Counted from the first letter of the stretch, positions 27,953 through 37,463 are shown. The stretch: DNA of 64,000 nt from JAGWRI01 sp963728785 (GCA_963728785.1 CAVSKV010000004.1:310001-374000), one strand, 5' to 3'. The notes: generated from the letters alone by a model not told the origin. Numbers and translations are program-made.

Positions 27953-28486
27953 GTGAGATCCTTCATGAAGCGGTTCGTCGTATGGTCAGGGGCGATCGCA
28001 GTCGGCGTAGCGGTCGGGGTACCGGCCGTGGCCCAGGGGCAGGCCCAGCAGCCGAGTCCCGGCACACGCATGGTCACTGTGACGACGTTCGACGTCCCGT
28101 ATCAGGACCGCGCCAAGGTCCTCCCGTTCATGCGTGAGTACGTCCTTCCCGCTACACAGCTGAACCCCAAGGTGATCAACTACCGCGTCATGCTGCACAA
28201 CTGGGGTTCCGATGGCGCGCAAGTCGTGCTCGTGGCGGAGTACGCGAACTTCGCGGACATCGAGGCGGACTGCGGTAAACCGTGCGCGGACTACTATGCG
28301 GCACATCCGAATCCCAAGCAGGGTGATGCGACGTATACAGCCTGGGCGGAGTCCGCCGCGCTGTTCTCCAAGTACTATTCCCACCACCACGACGAGATCT
28401 ACCAGGCGAATTTGAATGGGGCCAAGGTAGAGGGGAACATCATGGGTACGGTTGGCCCGCCGGCGGGACAGGGCGGGGGCCAGTAG
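27953..28486 (+). CDS. Small secreted protein, alpha/beta-barrel-like
   Basis: The product is 177 residues from GTG 27953, five bases after AGGAGG; the ATG at 27965 is too far from it. A signal peptide ends AVAQGQ. The mature part begins with a strand (VTVTTFDVPYQDRAKVLPF) and continues with a helix-strand pattern; its two cysteines (CGKPC) may form a disulfide. It resembles the duplicated protein at 25212 in style. No catalytic motif is seen. A strong terminator closes the gene. Confidence 0.6.
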   Translation: MRSFMKRFVVWSGAIAVGVAVGVPAVAQGQAQQPSPGTRMVTVTTFDVPYQDRAKVLPFMREYVLPATQLNPKVINYRVMLHNWGSDGAQVVLVAEYANFADIEADCGKPCADYYAAHPNPKQGDATYTAWAESAALFSKYYSHHHDEIYQANLNGAKVEGNIMGTVGPPAGQGGGQ

Positions 28487-28534
28487 TCCGCCGTTCCCCC
28501 GGACGCTCGCACGTCGCGCTGCGTTCAGTGATGC

Positions 28535-28570
28535 GCGAAGGCCCCGCAACAGCGGGGCCTTCGCTTTCTT
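28535..28570 (+). terminator. Rho-independent terminator
   Basis: GCGAAGGCCCCGC and GCGGGGCCTTCGC form a perfect 13-bp stem with an AACA loop, followed by TTTCTT. It also faces the convergent lhgO-like gene and could serve both strands. Confidence 0.85.
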
Positions 28571-28609
28571 CGCAGAACGGTGGCGATGGTCTTCATCACT
28601 CGCCCCGCG

Positions 28610-29833
28610 TTACCGCAGTTGAGCGATCGCCCGCTCCGCGACCTCCTGCCCGATGGCGAGCGCCGCCGTCGCAGCCGGGCTCGGCGCATTGAGCACATGC
28701 AGCGAATGGTCGCCCTCGACAAACGCGAAGTCGTCGACCAGCGAGCCGTCAGCCTTCAGCGCCTGGGCGCGAATGCCCGCGGCGCGCGGTTCGAGCATCC
28801 CGGCCTCGACCCTGGGCACCAGGTGTTGCAGGGCCTTCACGAACGCCGCCTTCGAGAACGAGCGATGGAATTCGCCGAGTCCCATGCGCCAGTGCTTCCT
28901 CGCCAGCTTCACGAATCCTGGATAGGTCAACGTTTCGAGCGCTTCGGCGACGTTGAAGGAAAAGCGGCCGTAGGCCTCGCGGCCCAGCGCCAGCACCGCA
29001 TTGGGGCCGCACTCGATGCCGCCGTGGACCATGCGCGTGAAGTGCACGCCCAGGAAGGGAAACGCAGGGTCGGGCACGGGATAGATGAGATTCCTGACCA
29101 GCGCTGGCGCATCGGCCTTGAACGCGTAGTACTCGCCGCGGAACGGGGTAATGCGAACGTCGGGAGCGAGACCGTCCAGCCGAGCGATGCGATCGCTGTA
29201 CTGTCCGCCGCAGTTGATGAAGTAGCGCGTGGGGTACGAATCGTCGTTGGCGACGACGACCCGTGCCCCTCCGTCCCGCCCCAGTGCGGTGACCTTGTGC
29301 CCCACCAGCACCCGGCCTCCCGCGGCTTCGATGAGTTGTACCAGCTGCCGGGACACGGCCACGTAATCAACGATGCCGGTTTCCGGAACGTGCAACGCCG
29401 CTATCCCTGCGGCCTCCGGTTCGATGGCGCGCAGCCCAACGCGATCCACACGCGTCACTCCCACCAGGTCGTTGGCGGCCGCCCGGTCCTCCAGCATTTG
29501 CAGCCGCGGCAGTTCCTCTTCCGTGGTGGCGACGATGACCTTGCCACACAGGTCGTGCGCGATGCCATACTGCTCTGCGAAATCCACCAGCTGCCGATAT
29601 CCGGTACGGCACAGGCGGGCCTTGGCGGTACCGGGCTTGTAATAGATGCCGGAATGGATCACGCCGCTGTTGCGTCCCGTCTGGTGGCGCGCCACGGCAG
29701 CCTCCTTTTCGAGCACCAGGACCCGTGCACCCGGCTGCAGTTGCGTGATCCGCCATGCCGTGGCCAGGCCGACGATGCCGCCGCCGGCGATCACGAAGTC
29801 ATGGGTCGAGGAAGCGAGCGGTGTCTGGCTCAT
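28610..29833 (-). CDS. lhgO: L-2-hydroxyglutarate oxidase
   Basis: The product is 407 residues from MSQTPLASSTHDFV; MGV three residues earlier is also possible. The FAD motif is GGGIVG near residue 16. The family pattern follows along the length: HQTGRNSGVIHSGIYY, then VPETGIVDY, and near the end RAAGIRAQALKADGSLVDDF with HVLNAPSPAATAALAIG. It oxidises L-2-hydroxyglutarate to 2-oxoglutarate and passes electrons to the quinone pool at the membrane. It is only 11 bases downstream of the AraC-type gene, so one transcript is likely. Confidence 0.88.
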   Translation of the reverse strand: MSQTPLASSTHDFVIAGGGIVGLATAWRITQLQPGARVLVLEKEAAVARHQTGRNSGVIHSGIYYKPGTAKARLCRTGYRQLVDFAEQYGIAHDLCGKVIVATTEEELPRLQMLEDRAAANDLVGVTRVDRVGLRAIEPEAAGIAALHVPETGIVDYVAVSRQLVQLIEAAGGRVLVGHKVTALGRDGGARVVVANDDSYPTRYFINCGGQYSDRIARLDGLAPDVRITPFRGEYYAFKADAPALVRNLIYPVPDPAFPFLGVHFTRMVHGGIECGPNAVLALGREAYGRFSFNVAEALETLTYPGFVKLARKHWRMGLGEFHRSFSKAAFVKALQHLVPRVEAGMLEPRAAGIRAQALKADGSLVDDFAFVEGDHSLHVLNAPSPAATAALAIGQEVAERAIAQLR

Positions 29834-29844
29834 CACGCCCATTG

Positions 29845-30792
29845 TCACGTGGTCCGTGCGCCCGCTCGCCATCTGCCGGGCGCGACGCCCGTCGCCTTCT
29901 TGAATGCCCGGCTGAACGCGGCCTCGGACTCATAGCCCACCTCGGTTGCCACGGCGGCCACCTTGGCGCCCGTCTCTTTCAGTCGCCCGGCGGCGACCTG
30001 CATCCGCCATTGCGTCAGGTATTGCATTGGGGGTACGCCGACGATCCGCGTGAATCGCTCGGCGAGGCTCGACCGCGATGACGCCGCCGCCGTCGCCAAT
30101 TCGTTGAGCGTCCAGGCGTGGCCGGGCTCGGCGTGTATCAGCGCCAGGGCCCGCCCCACCAGCGGGTCGCGAATACCGCCGAGCCACCCTGTGGTTCCCT
30201 CGGGCAGCGAGTCCAGATACCGCCGCAGCACCTCGATGAACATGAGCTCGGCGAGTCTCGTCAGCATGGAATCCGACCCCGCGCGGCCGGCACCGGCCTC
30301 TTCGATCACCTGCCGCGCGAAGACGCCAACCATTCCATCCGACAGCCCGCGCATCACCAATTGATTGGGGAGTCCAGCGCAGAGCGGATTGAAGGGCTCG
30401 CGATCGCAGCCGAAAAAGCCACAGATGAGTACGACATCGGGCGAAGCGGTGTTGCCGAACGTGACGCCGTCCGGAAACCGAGGTGCGGCACGAACCGGCA
30501 CGAGGGAAATCCGGGCCTCGGGTCCGCTGGCCATGACGTGGGCATGTCCGTGGGCAAAGAGAATGACGTCGCCGGCCGCCAGCGGGACCGGGGGCTGCCC
30601 CTTGAGCCCGCCCCAGCATCTGCCCTTCAGCACCACATGATAGGAGATGAGGTGCTCGGAACCGGCCAGAATCTGGGGCGACAGTTCTTTCGCGGCCGCG
30701 GCCTCGATGCCCCACGGGCCCGTCGCCGACGTGGGGAAGAAGTGGGCTCCGGTGAGCCGCACTACCCGAAGAACGTCAGAGAGTGGATCCAT
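29845..30792 (-). CDS. AraC-family transcriptional regulator with cupin domain
   Basis: The 315-residue product has an N-terminal cupin-like ligand domain (~20-190, with LISYHVVLKGRCWGGL). A C-terminal AraC DNA-binding domain (~210-310) holds two helix-turn-helix units, LNELATAAASSRSSLAERF and VAAVATEVGYESEAAFSRAF. It is the upstream gene of the lhgO operon and may control it, or the divergent methyltransferase gene, from the 188-base intergenic region. The inducer is unknown. Confidence 0.87.
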   Translation of the reverse strand: MDPLSDVLRVVRLTGAHFFPTSATGPWGIEAAAAKELSPQILAGSEHLISYHVVLKGRCWGGLKGQPPVPLAAGDVILFAHGHAHVMASGPEARISLVPVRAAPRFPDGVTFGNTASPDVVLICGFFGCDREPFNPLCAGLPNQLVMRGLSDGMVGVFARQVIEEAGAGRAGSDSMLTRLAELMFIEVLRRYLDSLPEGTTGWLGGIRDPLVGRALALIHAEPGHAWTLNELATAAASSRSSLAERFTRIVGVPPMQYLTQWRMQVAAGRLKETGAKVAAVATEVGYESEAAFSRAFKKATGVAPGRWRAGARTT

Positions 30793-30980
30793 GTCGTCCC
30801 TCGTGGCGCGCCTGTCGCGGACGGTGGAGCAGAGTTTCCGGATGCTCGAGCATGCTGACGAGAAAGTCCGGACTCCGAGCGGGCATACGCGGACGGTGAG
30901 TCATTTTCCCGATCGCTCGGCCCGGCAATAGTAACCGCGTACGCGCCGGTCTGCCAACCATCCCATACCGAGAGACTCCC

Positions 30981-31850
30981 ATGACTGCACCCGCCAGGCG
31001 CCTCGATCAAGGCACATCCACCATCCGCGTTCACCCGATCCCACCCGCCACACAGGATACCGATCCGCTCGTCGCGCGCAACCGGGCCGTGTGGATGGCT
31101 GGGGACTTCGAGCACATCGCCGCTGGCTACCGCGCGAGCGCCGCGGAGTTCGTCGCCGGCCTCCGCGTCGAGCCGGGTGAGAGGGTGCTTGACGTCGCGT
31201 GCGGCACGGGCAACCTGACCCTCCCCGCCGCCCGCGGCGGTGCGGTGGTAGTGGGCGTGGACATCGCCCCCAATCTGCTGGCCACCGGGCGTCAGCGGGC
31301 GGGGCAGGAGGGGCTGAACATCCAGTTCGACGAGGGGAACGCCGAAGCGCTGCCGTATGCTGACGGTTCGTTCGATACGGTAATCAGTATGTTCGGCGCG
31401 ATGTTTGCTCCCCGTCCGGAGCGGGTGGCGTCCGAGTTGCTCCGGGTGGTGAGGCCGGGCGGCCGGATCGCGATGGCCAACTGGACGCCGGGCAGCTTCG
31501 TCGGCGCAATGCTCAGGGCCCACACGGCGCTGGTGCCGCCTCCGTCGGGCGTGCCGAGCACCCTGCTGTGGGGTGACGACACGGCGATGCGCGAACGGCT
31601 GGCTGGCGCGCGCCGCGTGACGCTCACGCGGCGGACCATCCACTTCGATTACCCGATGCCGCCGCACGATCTGGTTCAGCTGTTTCGCGACTGGTACGGC
31701 CCAACGATAAAGACATTCGAGGCGCTGGATGCGCAGGGGCAGACGCGGCTGTTCGGCGACCTGGTGGCCCTCTGGTCGGATCACAACCGTGCGAGCGACG
31801 GCACGACCCGCGTGGATTCGGAGTATCTCGAGGTTATCGCCGAGCGGTAG
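30981..31850 (+). CDS. SAM-dependent class I methyltransferase
   Basis: The product is 289 residues. Motif I is LDVACGTGNLTLPAA near residue 71 and motif II acid is GVDIAP; the FDTVISMFGAMFAPRPE stretch is typical of the UbiE/Methyltransf_11 group. The C-terminal part carries RRTIHFDYP and a helical lid. It stands divergent from the AraC-type gene. The acceptor is not predictable. Confidence 0.83.
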   Translation: MTAPARRLDQGTSTIRVHPIPPATQDTDPLVARNRAVWMAGDFEHIAAGYRASAAEFVAGLRVEPGERVLDVACGTGNLTLPAARGGAVVVGVDIAPNLLATGRQRAGQEGLNIQFDEGNAEALPYADGSFDTVISMFGAMFAPRPERVASELLRVVRPGGRIAMANWTPGSFVGAMLRAHTALVPPPSGVPSTLLWGDDTAMRERLAGARRVTLTRRTIHFDYPMPPHDLVQLFRDWYGPTIKTFEALDAQGQTRLFGDLVALWSDHNRASDGTTRVDSEYLEVIAER

Positions 31851-32189
31851 CGCGAAGCCGGAGTGTCACACCCGAGCAACACCAGGTCGGGGCTCGAGCC
31901 GGCGGAAGCGCCGGCCCGGGCTCTTCGCATAGGTTGCGGACGGCCCCCATCAACGCCAAGTCCGCAAGGTCGATGACGGCAGGCGCTCGCGCGAAGCGAT
32001 CGAGATACGCCATTGCCGCTACCGACGCGTCCGCCTTGTCGGTGTGCCTCGGGCAATGGAACCCCGTGATGGATCTGGACGTCTCTCCCGTCCTCGACGA
32101 CGAAGAGTCGGCGGCGACTGGCAAGACGATTCTGGCCAACATGGCCGGCGGCTAGCAACGCGAGGCGGTCGGTCGAGCCGGGCGCAGTG
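31851..32189. other. Intergenic region, no gene identified
   Basis: 339 bases separate the methyltransferase and the ligase. Open frames exist on both strands, but none shows a family match I can support or a good ribosome site. A GC-rich hairpin lies at its left end. Confidence 0.4.
31892..31921 (+). terminator. Hairpin after the methyltransferase gene
   Basis: GCCGGCG, GAAG loop, CGCCGGC, with weaker pairing outwards, followed by TCTTCGC. It lies 40 bases after the stop codon. Confidence 0.4.
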
Positions 32190-33713
32190 TCACCGCTTGC
32201 TCAGTGACGCCCTCACTGCCGCCCGGCTCACCTTGCCGGCCGCGTTCCGCTCCAGGCGCTCGACGAACCGGATCCGCTTCGGCGCCTTCACCGATCCGAG
32301 TTCACTCTTCACCCATGCGATCAGTTCGTCGTCGGTGACGGCCATTCCGGGCCCCGCCACCACCGCGGCATTCACCGCCTCGCCCCACTTGGGATCGTCC
32401 GCGCCGAACACCGCGCACTCAGCCACTGCAGGATGCCGTGCCAGCGAGGCCTCGACTTCGCCCGGGAACACTTTGAATCCGCCGCTGTTGATGACCTCGC
32501 GTAGCCGCCCGCGAATGAACAGATAGCCGCGGCCGTCCGTCGATCCGAGATCGCCAGTATGTAGCCACCCATCCACGATCGTTCGCGCGGTCTCACCGGG
32601 CTGATCGAGATATCCGCTCATCAGCAGCGGGCCGGCCACCACGATCTCGCCGACCTCGCCGGGCGGGAGCAGGGCACCGTCGGGGCTCATGATTCCGACG
32701 GTCGCCACGGATGACGGCCGGCCAACGGACGTGAGGTTCTCCTCCAACAAAAGCTCGTGCGCCCGCATGGCCGCGATGATCTGCGGCGCTTCGACCTGTC
32801 CATACGCGGTCTCGATCACCGGCCCGAGCACACGCTGGCAGTCCCGAATGCGCTGCGGCGGCATCGGCGCGGCCGAGTAGATCACGTGGCGGAGCGTCCC
32901 CAGCTTCGTTCGCGGAGCGTCGGCGTGTTCGATCAGTGCATACAGCAGGGTCGGCGGCGCATACATAGTGGTGACGGCGTGCGACGCGATGACATCCAGA
33001 ACCGCAGTCGGCTCGGCTTCCTGGAGCAGTACGTGGCGCCCGCCCACCTCCAGAATCGGCAGCACGAAGCACGACGCGCCATGGGTGAGCGGCGCCGCGA
33101 TCAGATTCACGTCGTCGCCGCGGAACTCGAAGAAGTCCCGGATCGCGTCGGCCTGAGCGTTGACGCAGCGCAGCGACTGAACCACGGCCTTGGGCGCGCC
33201 CGTGCTTCCACCGCTGAACTTGATGATCTGCGCCTCATCGGGCCCGCGCTCGACGTAGGCCGGTACCCTCCCGGCGCACTCTGCCAACAGTGCGCGCACG
33301 GTGAGCGGTTCTCCTCCCGGGAGAGCGCTCGCATCGCCACTGACGATCAGCGGCGCGGCGGGTGCCGTGAATCGCCCGATGCACGACGCGTCGGCGACGA
33401 TGATCGCGGGACGCGTCGCTGCGATCATCGCGTCGAGTTCGGCGCGCCCGTTCCGTGGGTTCAACGGCACCCACACCTTTCCCGCGGCGTACGTTGCGAG
33501 CAGTGCCAGCAGATGCTCGACAGTGTTGCCGGCGCAGATCCCGACGCGGCCGGCCGGCAGCGCGTCCATGTCCTCGAACGCAGCGGCGAGCGCAGCGACG
33601 AGCGCTCCGAGTTCGGCATACGTCAATTCGCCGCCGCCGCCGGCGCCCGCGATCGCGACGGCGCCCGGATTTCGCGCGATGCTGTCGTACAACCGGTCGA
33701 TCGGCTGCAGCAC
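32190..33713 (-). CDS. Acyl-CoA synthetase/AMP-dependent ligase
   Basis: The product is 507 residues and carries the adenylate-forming signatures in order: SGGSTGAPKAV (P-loop, ~165), YGQVEAPQ (~295), GWLHTGDLG (~385) and GGFKVFPGEVE (~420), with ERNAAGKVSR holding the C-terminal lysine. It activates a carboxylic acid as an acyl-AMP and then forms acyl-CoA. It resembles medium- or aryl-acyl ligases. It is divergent from the dioxygenase-hydrolase pair, with an 81-base gap containing no clear operator. Confidence 0.87.
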   Translation of the reverse strand: MLQPIDRLYDSIARNPGAVAIAGAGGGGELTYAELGALVAALAAAFEDMDALPAGRVGICAGNTVEHLLALLATYAAGKVWVPLNPRNGRAELDAMIAATRPAIIVADASCIGRFTAPAAPLIVSGDASALPGGEPLTVRALLAECAGRVPAYVERGPDEAQIIKFSGGSTGAPKAVVQSLRCVNAQADAIRDFFEFRGDDVNLIAAPLTHGASCFVLPILEVGGRHVLLQEAEPTAVLDVIASHAVTTMYAPPTLLYALIEHADAPRTKLGTLRHVIYSAAPMPPQRIRDCQRVLGPVIETAYGQVEAPQIIAAMRAHELLLEENLTSVGRPSSVATVGIMSPDGALLPPGEVGEIVVAGPLLMSGYLDQPGETARTIVDGWLHTGDLGSTDGRGYLFIRGRLREVINSGGFKVFPGEVEASLARHPAVAECAVFGADDPKWGEAVNAAVVAGPGMAVTDDELIAWVKSELGSVKAPKRIRFVERLERNAAGKVSRAAVRASLSKR

Positions 33714-33794
33714 TTGCTCCGTTGTACGGGATACGGTAGTCTCGTGGAATCACGGCTCCCGTGTCAACGCCGGCGCCCCTCTCAAAGTCCCCGC

Positions 33795-34736
33795 ATGAGC
33801 TTTCCGATCCTCGGCCTGCACCACGTGACGGCCACCGTGGACGACGCGCAGGCCGATCTCGACTTCGGTCTCGACGCCCTCGGCCTCCGTCTGGTGAAGA
33901 AGACGGTCAACTTCGACAACCGCGGCGTCTACCACTTCTACTATGGCGACGAACGCGGAACGCCGGGCACGCTCTGGACGACCTTTCCGTACAAGACGCG
34001 GGGAGTTCCCGCGGGAATCAAGGGCGCCGGCCAGGTGACCGTCACTTCATTTTCCGTTCCCGCCGGGTCGCTCGACAGATGGAAAGCGCGGCTCCGCGCC
34101 CGCGGATTCACGGTCACCGACTCCCCGCCGCGGTTTGGCGAGGAATCCATCATCGTGGCTGATCCCTCGGGGCTGTACATCGAACTCGTCGCCACCACCG
34201 GTGACGCCCGCCGTCCGTGGCTCGCCAAAGACATCGACGCGGCATCTGCCGTCCGTGGCATTCACAGTGTGACGATGACCATCGCCGATCCGGCGCCGAC
34301 GCTTGCCTTCATGCGCGAATGGTTCGGCTTCGAAGTCGCTGATGAAATAGAAGGACGCCGGCGGGTCTCGGTGAACGGGGTAGGGCCGGGCAAGTCCGTC
34401 GACATCCTCACGTCGCCGGATGGAGTGCGCGCCGTGAACGGCGTTGGGACGGTGCACCACGTCGCCATGGCGATTGCCGAATCGAGCGAGCAGCTGCGTC
34501 TGCGGGAGGCGCTCATCCGCCGGGGAATCCAGGTCACGCCGGTCATGGATCGGTCGTACTTCCAGTCGATCTACTTCCGGGAGCCCGGTGGAGTGCTGTT
34601 CGAGGTCGCGACCACGGCGCCGGGATTCGCGGTGGACGAGGCGGTGGAGCAGTTGGGGAGCGGACTCAAGCTGCCGCCGTGGGAGGAGGCGAACCGGGCG
34701 GACATCGAGGCGGCGCTTCCGCCAGTTCGCTACTGA
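33795..34736 (+). CDS. Ring-cleaving dioxygenase of the VOC family, MhqO-like
   Basis: The product is 313 residues, starting MSFPILGLHHVTATV. Two glyoxalase/VOC modules follow each other. The first has LHHVTA and YIELVA and the second GTVHHVAMAI and VLFEVAT, giving the His/Glu metal ligands expected of the fold. GVYHFYYGDERGTPGTLWT is typical of the MhqO/PcpA-like group that opens hydroquinone rings. The next gene starts two bases after its stop and encodes a hydrolase of the MhqD type, as in Bacillus quinone-detoxification operons. Confidence 0.8.
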   Translation: MSFPILGLHHVTATVDDAQADLDFGLDALGLRLVKKTVNFDNRGVYHFYYGDERGTPGTLWTTFPYKTRGVPAGIKGAGQVTVTSFSVPAGSLDRWKARLRARGFTVTDSPPRFGEESIIVADPSGLYIELVATTGDARRPWLAKDIDAASAVRGIHSVTMTIADPAPTLAFMREWFGFEVADEIEGRRRVSVNGVGPGKSVDILTSPDGVRAVNGVGTVHHVAMAIAESSEQLRLREALIRRGIQVTPVMDRSYFQSIYFREPGGVLFEVATTAPGFAVDEAVEQLGSGLKLPPWEEANRADIEAALPPVRY

Positions 34737-34737
34737 G

Positions 34738-35385
34738 ATGGACCCTCACGCCAACCAACCCGTCGGTCGTGCCGGTGCGCCGCTACACCGCGCTGACGCC
34801 GTGATGATCATGGTGCACGGGCGCAACGCCGACCCCGATGCGATTCTCGGACTCGCCGCCGCCATCGACCGCCCGCGGTTCGCGTGCGTCGCCCCGGCGG
34901 CCGCCGGAGGCACCTGGTATCCGTTGAGCTTCCTCGCGCCTCGGGAGCAGAACGAGCCGGGACTGAGTTCGGCGCTCGGCGTCCTCGAGTCGCTGGTCGT
35001 GGATCTCACGGCACGCGGTTTCCCGTCGCGCAGGATCGTCTTGCTCGGGTTCTCGCAGGGCGCCTGCCTTGCATCCGAATTCTCCATCCGCCACCCTCGG
35101 CGGTATGGTGGCGTGTTGGCGTTGAGCGGGGGCTTGATCGGACCGCCGGGCACGACCTGGGACGACGTAACCGGTTCGCTCGACGGCGCACTGGTATTTC
35201 TCGGATGCAGCGACGTGGACGGTCACGTGCCAAAAGAGCGGGTGATCGAGAGCGAGGCCGTGTTCAGGCGGCTCGGGGCGCGCGTGAAACGAAAGCTGTA
35301 TCCCGGCATGGGCCACCTGGTGAACGATGACGAGATCGGCGAAGTGCAAGCGGTGCTGGATGAGGTGCTGCCGGCCACGCCCTGA
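34738..35385 (+). CDS. Carboxylesterase-like alpha/beta hydrolase, MhqD-like
   Basis: The product is 215 residues. The catalytic triad is visible as GFSQGA (S106), an Asp in CSDVDGHV and a His in GMGHLV. MVHGRNADP gives the oxyanion loop. It belongs to the phospholipase/carboxylesterase group. It is separated by a single base from the dioxygenase stop, so the two are coupled. By analogy with MhqO-MhqD it may act on ring-cleavage or quinone-adduct products. Confidence 0.8.
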   Translation: MDPHANQPVGRAGAPLHRADAVMIMVHGRNADPDAILGLAAAIDRPRFACVAPAAAGGTWYPLSFLAPREQNEPGLSSALGVLESLVVDLTARGFPSRRIVLLGFSQGACLASEFSIRHPRRYGGVLALSGGLIGPPGTTWDDVTGSLDGALVFLGCSDVDGHVPKERVIESEAVFRRLGARVKRKLYPGMGHLVNDDEIGEVQAVLDEVLPATP

Positions 35386-35415
35386 GTCTCTTGTGCGCCG
35401 GCTCGCCGGACGGGC

Positions 35416-35440
35416 CGGCGGCAAGTATGATTGGTGCCAC
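35416..35440 (+). promoter_or_regulatory. Recurrent TATGAT element, copy 3
   Basis: TATGAT (35426-35431) with TGG after it, preceded by GGGCCGGCGGCAAG. It shares GGCTCGCC 18 bases upstream with copy 1. It stands 55 bases before the permease ATG, which fits a -10 role. Confidence 0.45.
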
Positions 35441-35486
35441 ACCGCGGCCATAGCCCGCCGCGCCCCGACCACAATCCGGAGCTGGA

Positions 35487-36929
35487 ATGTCCGAGCCCGC
35501 CGCAGGAACGGGACTTCGCCGAGTTTTGCGCCTGTGGGACCTCGTGCTGTTCTACGTGGTCGCGATCGTGGGCATGCGATGGGTCGCCGTCGCCGCGGCC
35601 GCCGGCCCCAGCGCCCTCATCGTCTGGGCGGTCGCCGGCGTGACGCTGTTCATCCCGCTCGCCTTCACCGTGCTCGAACTTTCGTCCCGGTACCCGCAGG
35701 AGGGGGGGATCTACGTCTGGACCAAGCAGGCATTCGGGGACTTCACCGGATTCATCACGGGGTGGACGTATTGGGGCGCCAACCTGACGTATCTGCCAGG
35801 GCTCCTCTATTTCGCGGCCAGCAGCGCGCTGTACATCTTTGGCGCGCGCTTCGCCCATCTCCAGGATAGTCCGGGCTACTTCATCACGTTCGCGCTTGCC
35901 GGACTGGCGCTCGCCGCCTGGCTCAACATTGTCGGCCTGCAATTCGGAAAATGGTTGTCGAACATCGGCGGCATGGCCACCTGGATCGCGCTCGGTGTGC
36001 TGATCGTGATGGGGTTCGTGGCCTGGGCCAGGTTTGGCTCGGCGACGCCGATCACCGGGGCGAGCCTCCTCCCGGGCACTGGCCTCAAAGAGATGATCTT
36101 CTGGGCCACTATCGCCTTCGGCTTCAGCGGGCTCGAAGCCGGTTCGTTCATGGGAGAGGAGATCGAGAATCCGCGGCGCACGGTTCCGCGCGCGGTCCTG
36201 ATCGCGGGCGTGATCATCCCTGCGATCTACATTCTCGGCACGCTCGCCATTCTCGTGGCGCTGCCGCGCGGCCAGGTCAACGGTCTGCAAGGCATCATGG
36301 ACGCCATCGTGCGCACGGGCGACCGGGTGGGCATCACGGGACTGGGGCCGATCGCGTCTGTTCTGATCGTCGTCAGCACGTTGGGCGGCGTGGGTGTGTG
36401 GCTGGCGGCGCCGGCCCGGCTCCCGTTCGTGGCCGGCATTGACCACTACCTTCCCAGCGCGTTCGGGCGGCTGCATCCCCGCTACGGCACCCCGTACGTA
36501 GCGCTGTTGCTTCAGGTGGGCGTGGCCGGTGCCTGTGCCGTCCTCGGCCAGGCAGGCGAAACGCCTAAGAAGGCCTACGACATTCTGGTCAGTCTTGGCA
36601 TCATCGCGTTCTTTCTGCCCTACCTCACGATGTTCGCCGCGATGATCCGTCTGCAGCGCGAGCCGGCCGGTCTCGAGGTGATGCGGGTGCCGGGGGGCAA
36701 GCCGCCCGCAATCCTTTGCGGCGTGCTGGGGTTCGCCACCACGGCGGCGTCGATCGTGCTGGCGGCGATCCCGCCGGCTGACGAACCGCATCCCGGCCGG
36801 TACGTGTTCAAGGTGGTCGGGCTGAGCGCGCTGCTCGTCGTCACCGGTGTCGGCACCTATGCCGTGGGGAGCCGGAAGCGGGCGCGAGCGGAACTCGCCC
36901 AGGGGTATTCTGCGGGAGGACCCGGCTGA
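35487..36929 (+). CDS. APC-superfamily amino acid permease
   Basis: The 480-residue product has about 12 membrane segments. The first reads FYVVAIVGMRWVAVAAAAGP, corresponding to the unwound TM1 substrate region of the APC fold. ELSSRYPQEGGIYVWTKQAF is the conserved TM2-TM3 motif, and GFSGLEAGSFMGEEIENPRR the TM6 loop motif. It should exchange or import an amino acid or related amine across the inner membrane. The short C-terminal tail is basic. Confidence 0.87.
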   Translation: MSEPAAGTGLRRVLRLWDLVLFYVVAIVGMRWVAVAAAAGPSALIVWAVAGVTLFIPLAFTVLELSSRYPQEGGIYVWTKQAFGDFTGFITGWTYWGANLTYLPGLLYFAASSALYIFGARFAHLQDSPGYFITFALAGLALAAWLNIVGLQFGKWLSNIGGMATWIALGVLIVMGFVAWARFGSATPITGASLLPGTGLKEMIFWATIAFGFSGLEAGSFMGEEIENPRRTVPRAVLIAGVIIPAIYILGTLAILVALPRGQVNGLQGIMDAIVRTGDRVGITGLGPIASVLIVVSTLGGVGVWLAAPARLPFVAGIDHYLPSAFGRLHPRYGTPYVALLLQVGVAGACAVLGQAGETPKKAYDILVSLGIIAFFLPYLTMFAAMIRLQREPAGLEVMRVPGGKPPAILCGVLGFATTAASIVLAAIPPADEPHPGRYVFKVVGLSALLVVTGVGTYAVGSRKRARAELAQGYSAGGPG

Positions 36930-36965
36930 GAAGGCGGTGGGACCGCGGAGCCGGTGCGCTCGCTA

Positions 36966-37463
36966 TCACCCCAACATCCGCGGGTTGAGCTGCCAGATGG
37001 CGTAATTCAGCCAAGCAGCGAACGTTACCCACAGCAGATACGGGACGAGCAATGCGCCGGCCGGCGGTCTCACGCGCCAGAACGCGACGAGCGTTGCGGC
37101 GATCAAGGTCCAGAGCAGCAGGCTGTCGGCCAACGCCAGCGCGCCGCGATGCCAGCCGAAGAAGAGCCAGCTCCAGAGAGCATTGAATGCGAGCTGGAAC
37201 AGAAACAGGCTGAGCGCTCCGCCGGCGGCTCCGAACCCTCCCTCGCGCCAGACCAGCCAGGCGGCAATGGCCATGGCCGCGTAGAGCAGCGTCGAGACGG
37301 GACCGAAGACGGATGGCGGCGACGCCCATGGCGAGCGCGCGAGTCGCAGGTAGAACGGCCCGGCGCTCACCGTCGGGGCAGCGCCGATTCCGGCGGCCAG
37401 AAAGGCGACGACGAGCCACCCAACGAGACCGAACAACTCGTGATGCGGCGAATTCCGGAACAT
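36966..37463 (-). CDS. tspO: TspO/MBR-family membrane protein
   Basis: The product is 165 residues from MFRNSPHHELFG, chosen because GGAG lies six bases before it. Five membrane segments, with the family's SPWASPPSVFGPVSTLLYA loop and LWSWLFFGWHRGALALAD, and the C-terminal LPYLLWVTFAAWLNYAIWQLN pattern (here VPYLLWVTFAAWLNYAIW). TspO proteins bind porphyrins and act in tetrapyrrole or stress signalling. It is convergent with the permease and divergent from the beta-lactamase-like gene. Confidence 0.87.
   Translation of the reverse strand: MFRNSPHHELFGLVGWLVVAFLAAGIGAAPTVSAGPFYLRLARSPWASPPSVFGPVSTLLYAAMAIAAWLVWREGGFGAAGGALSLFLFQLAFNALWSWLFFGWHRGALALADSLLLWTLIAATLVAFWRVRPPAGALLVPYLLWVTFAAWLNYAIWQLNPRMLG

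Noticed and set aside
31934..32155. Short open frames on both strands of the 31.9-32.2 kb gap
   Set aside because: No family match, no ribosome site, and composition does not differ between strands.
35223..36791. Open frame of 522 codons antisense to the permease
   Set aside because: Low-complexity Arg/Glu/His sequence typical of a shadow of a membrane protein gene.
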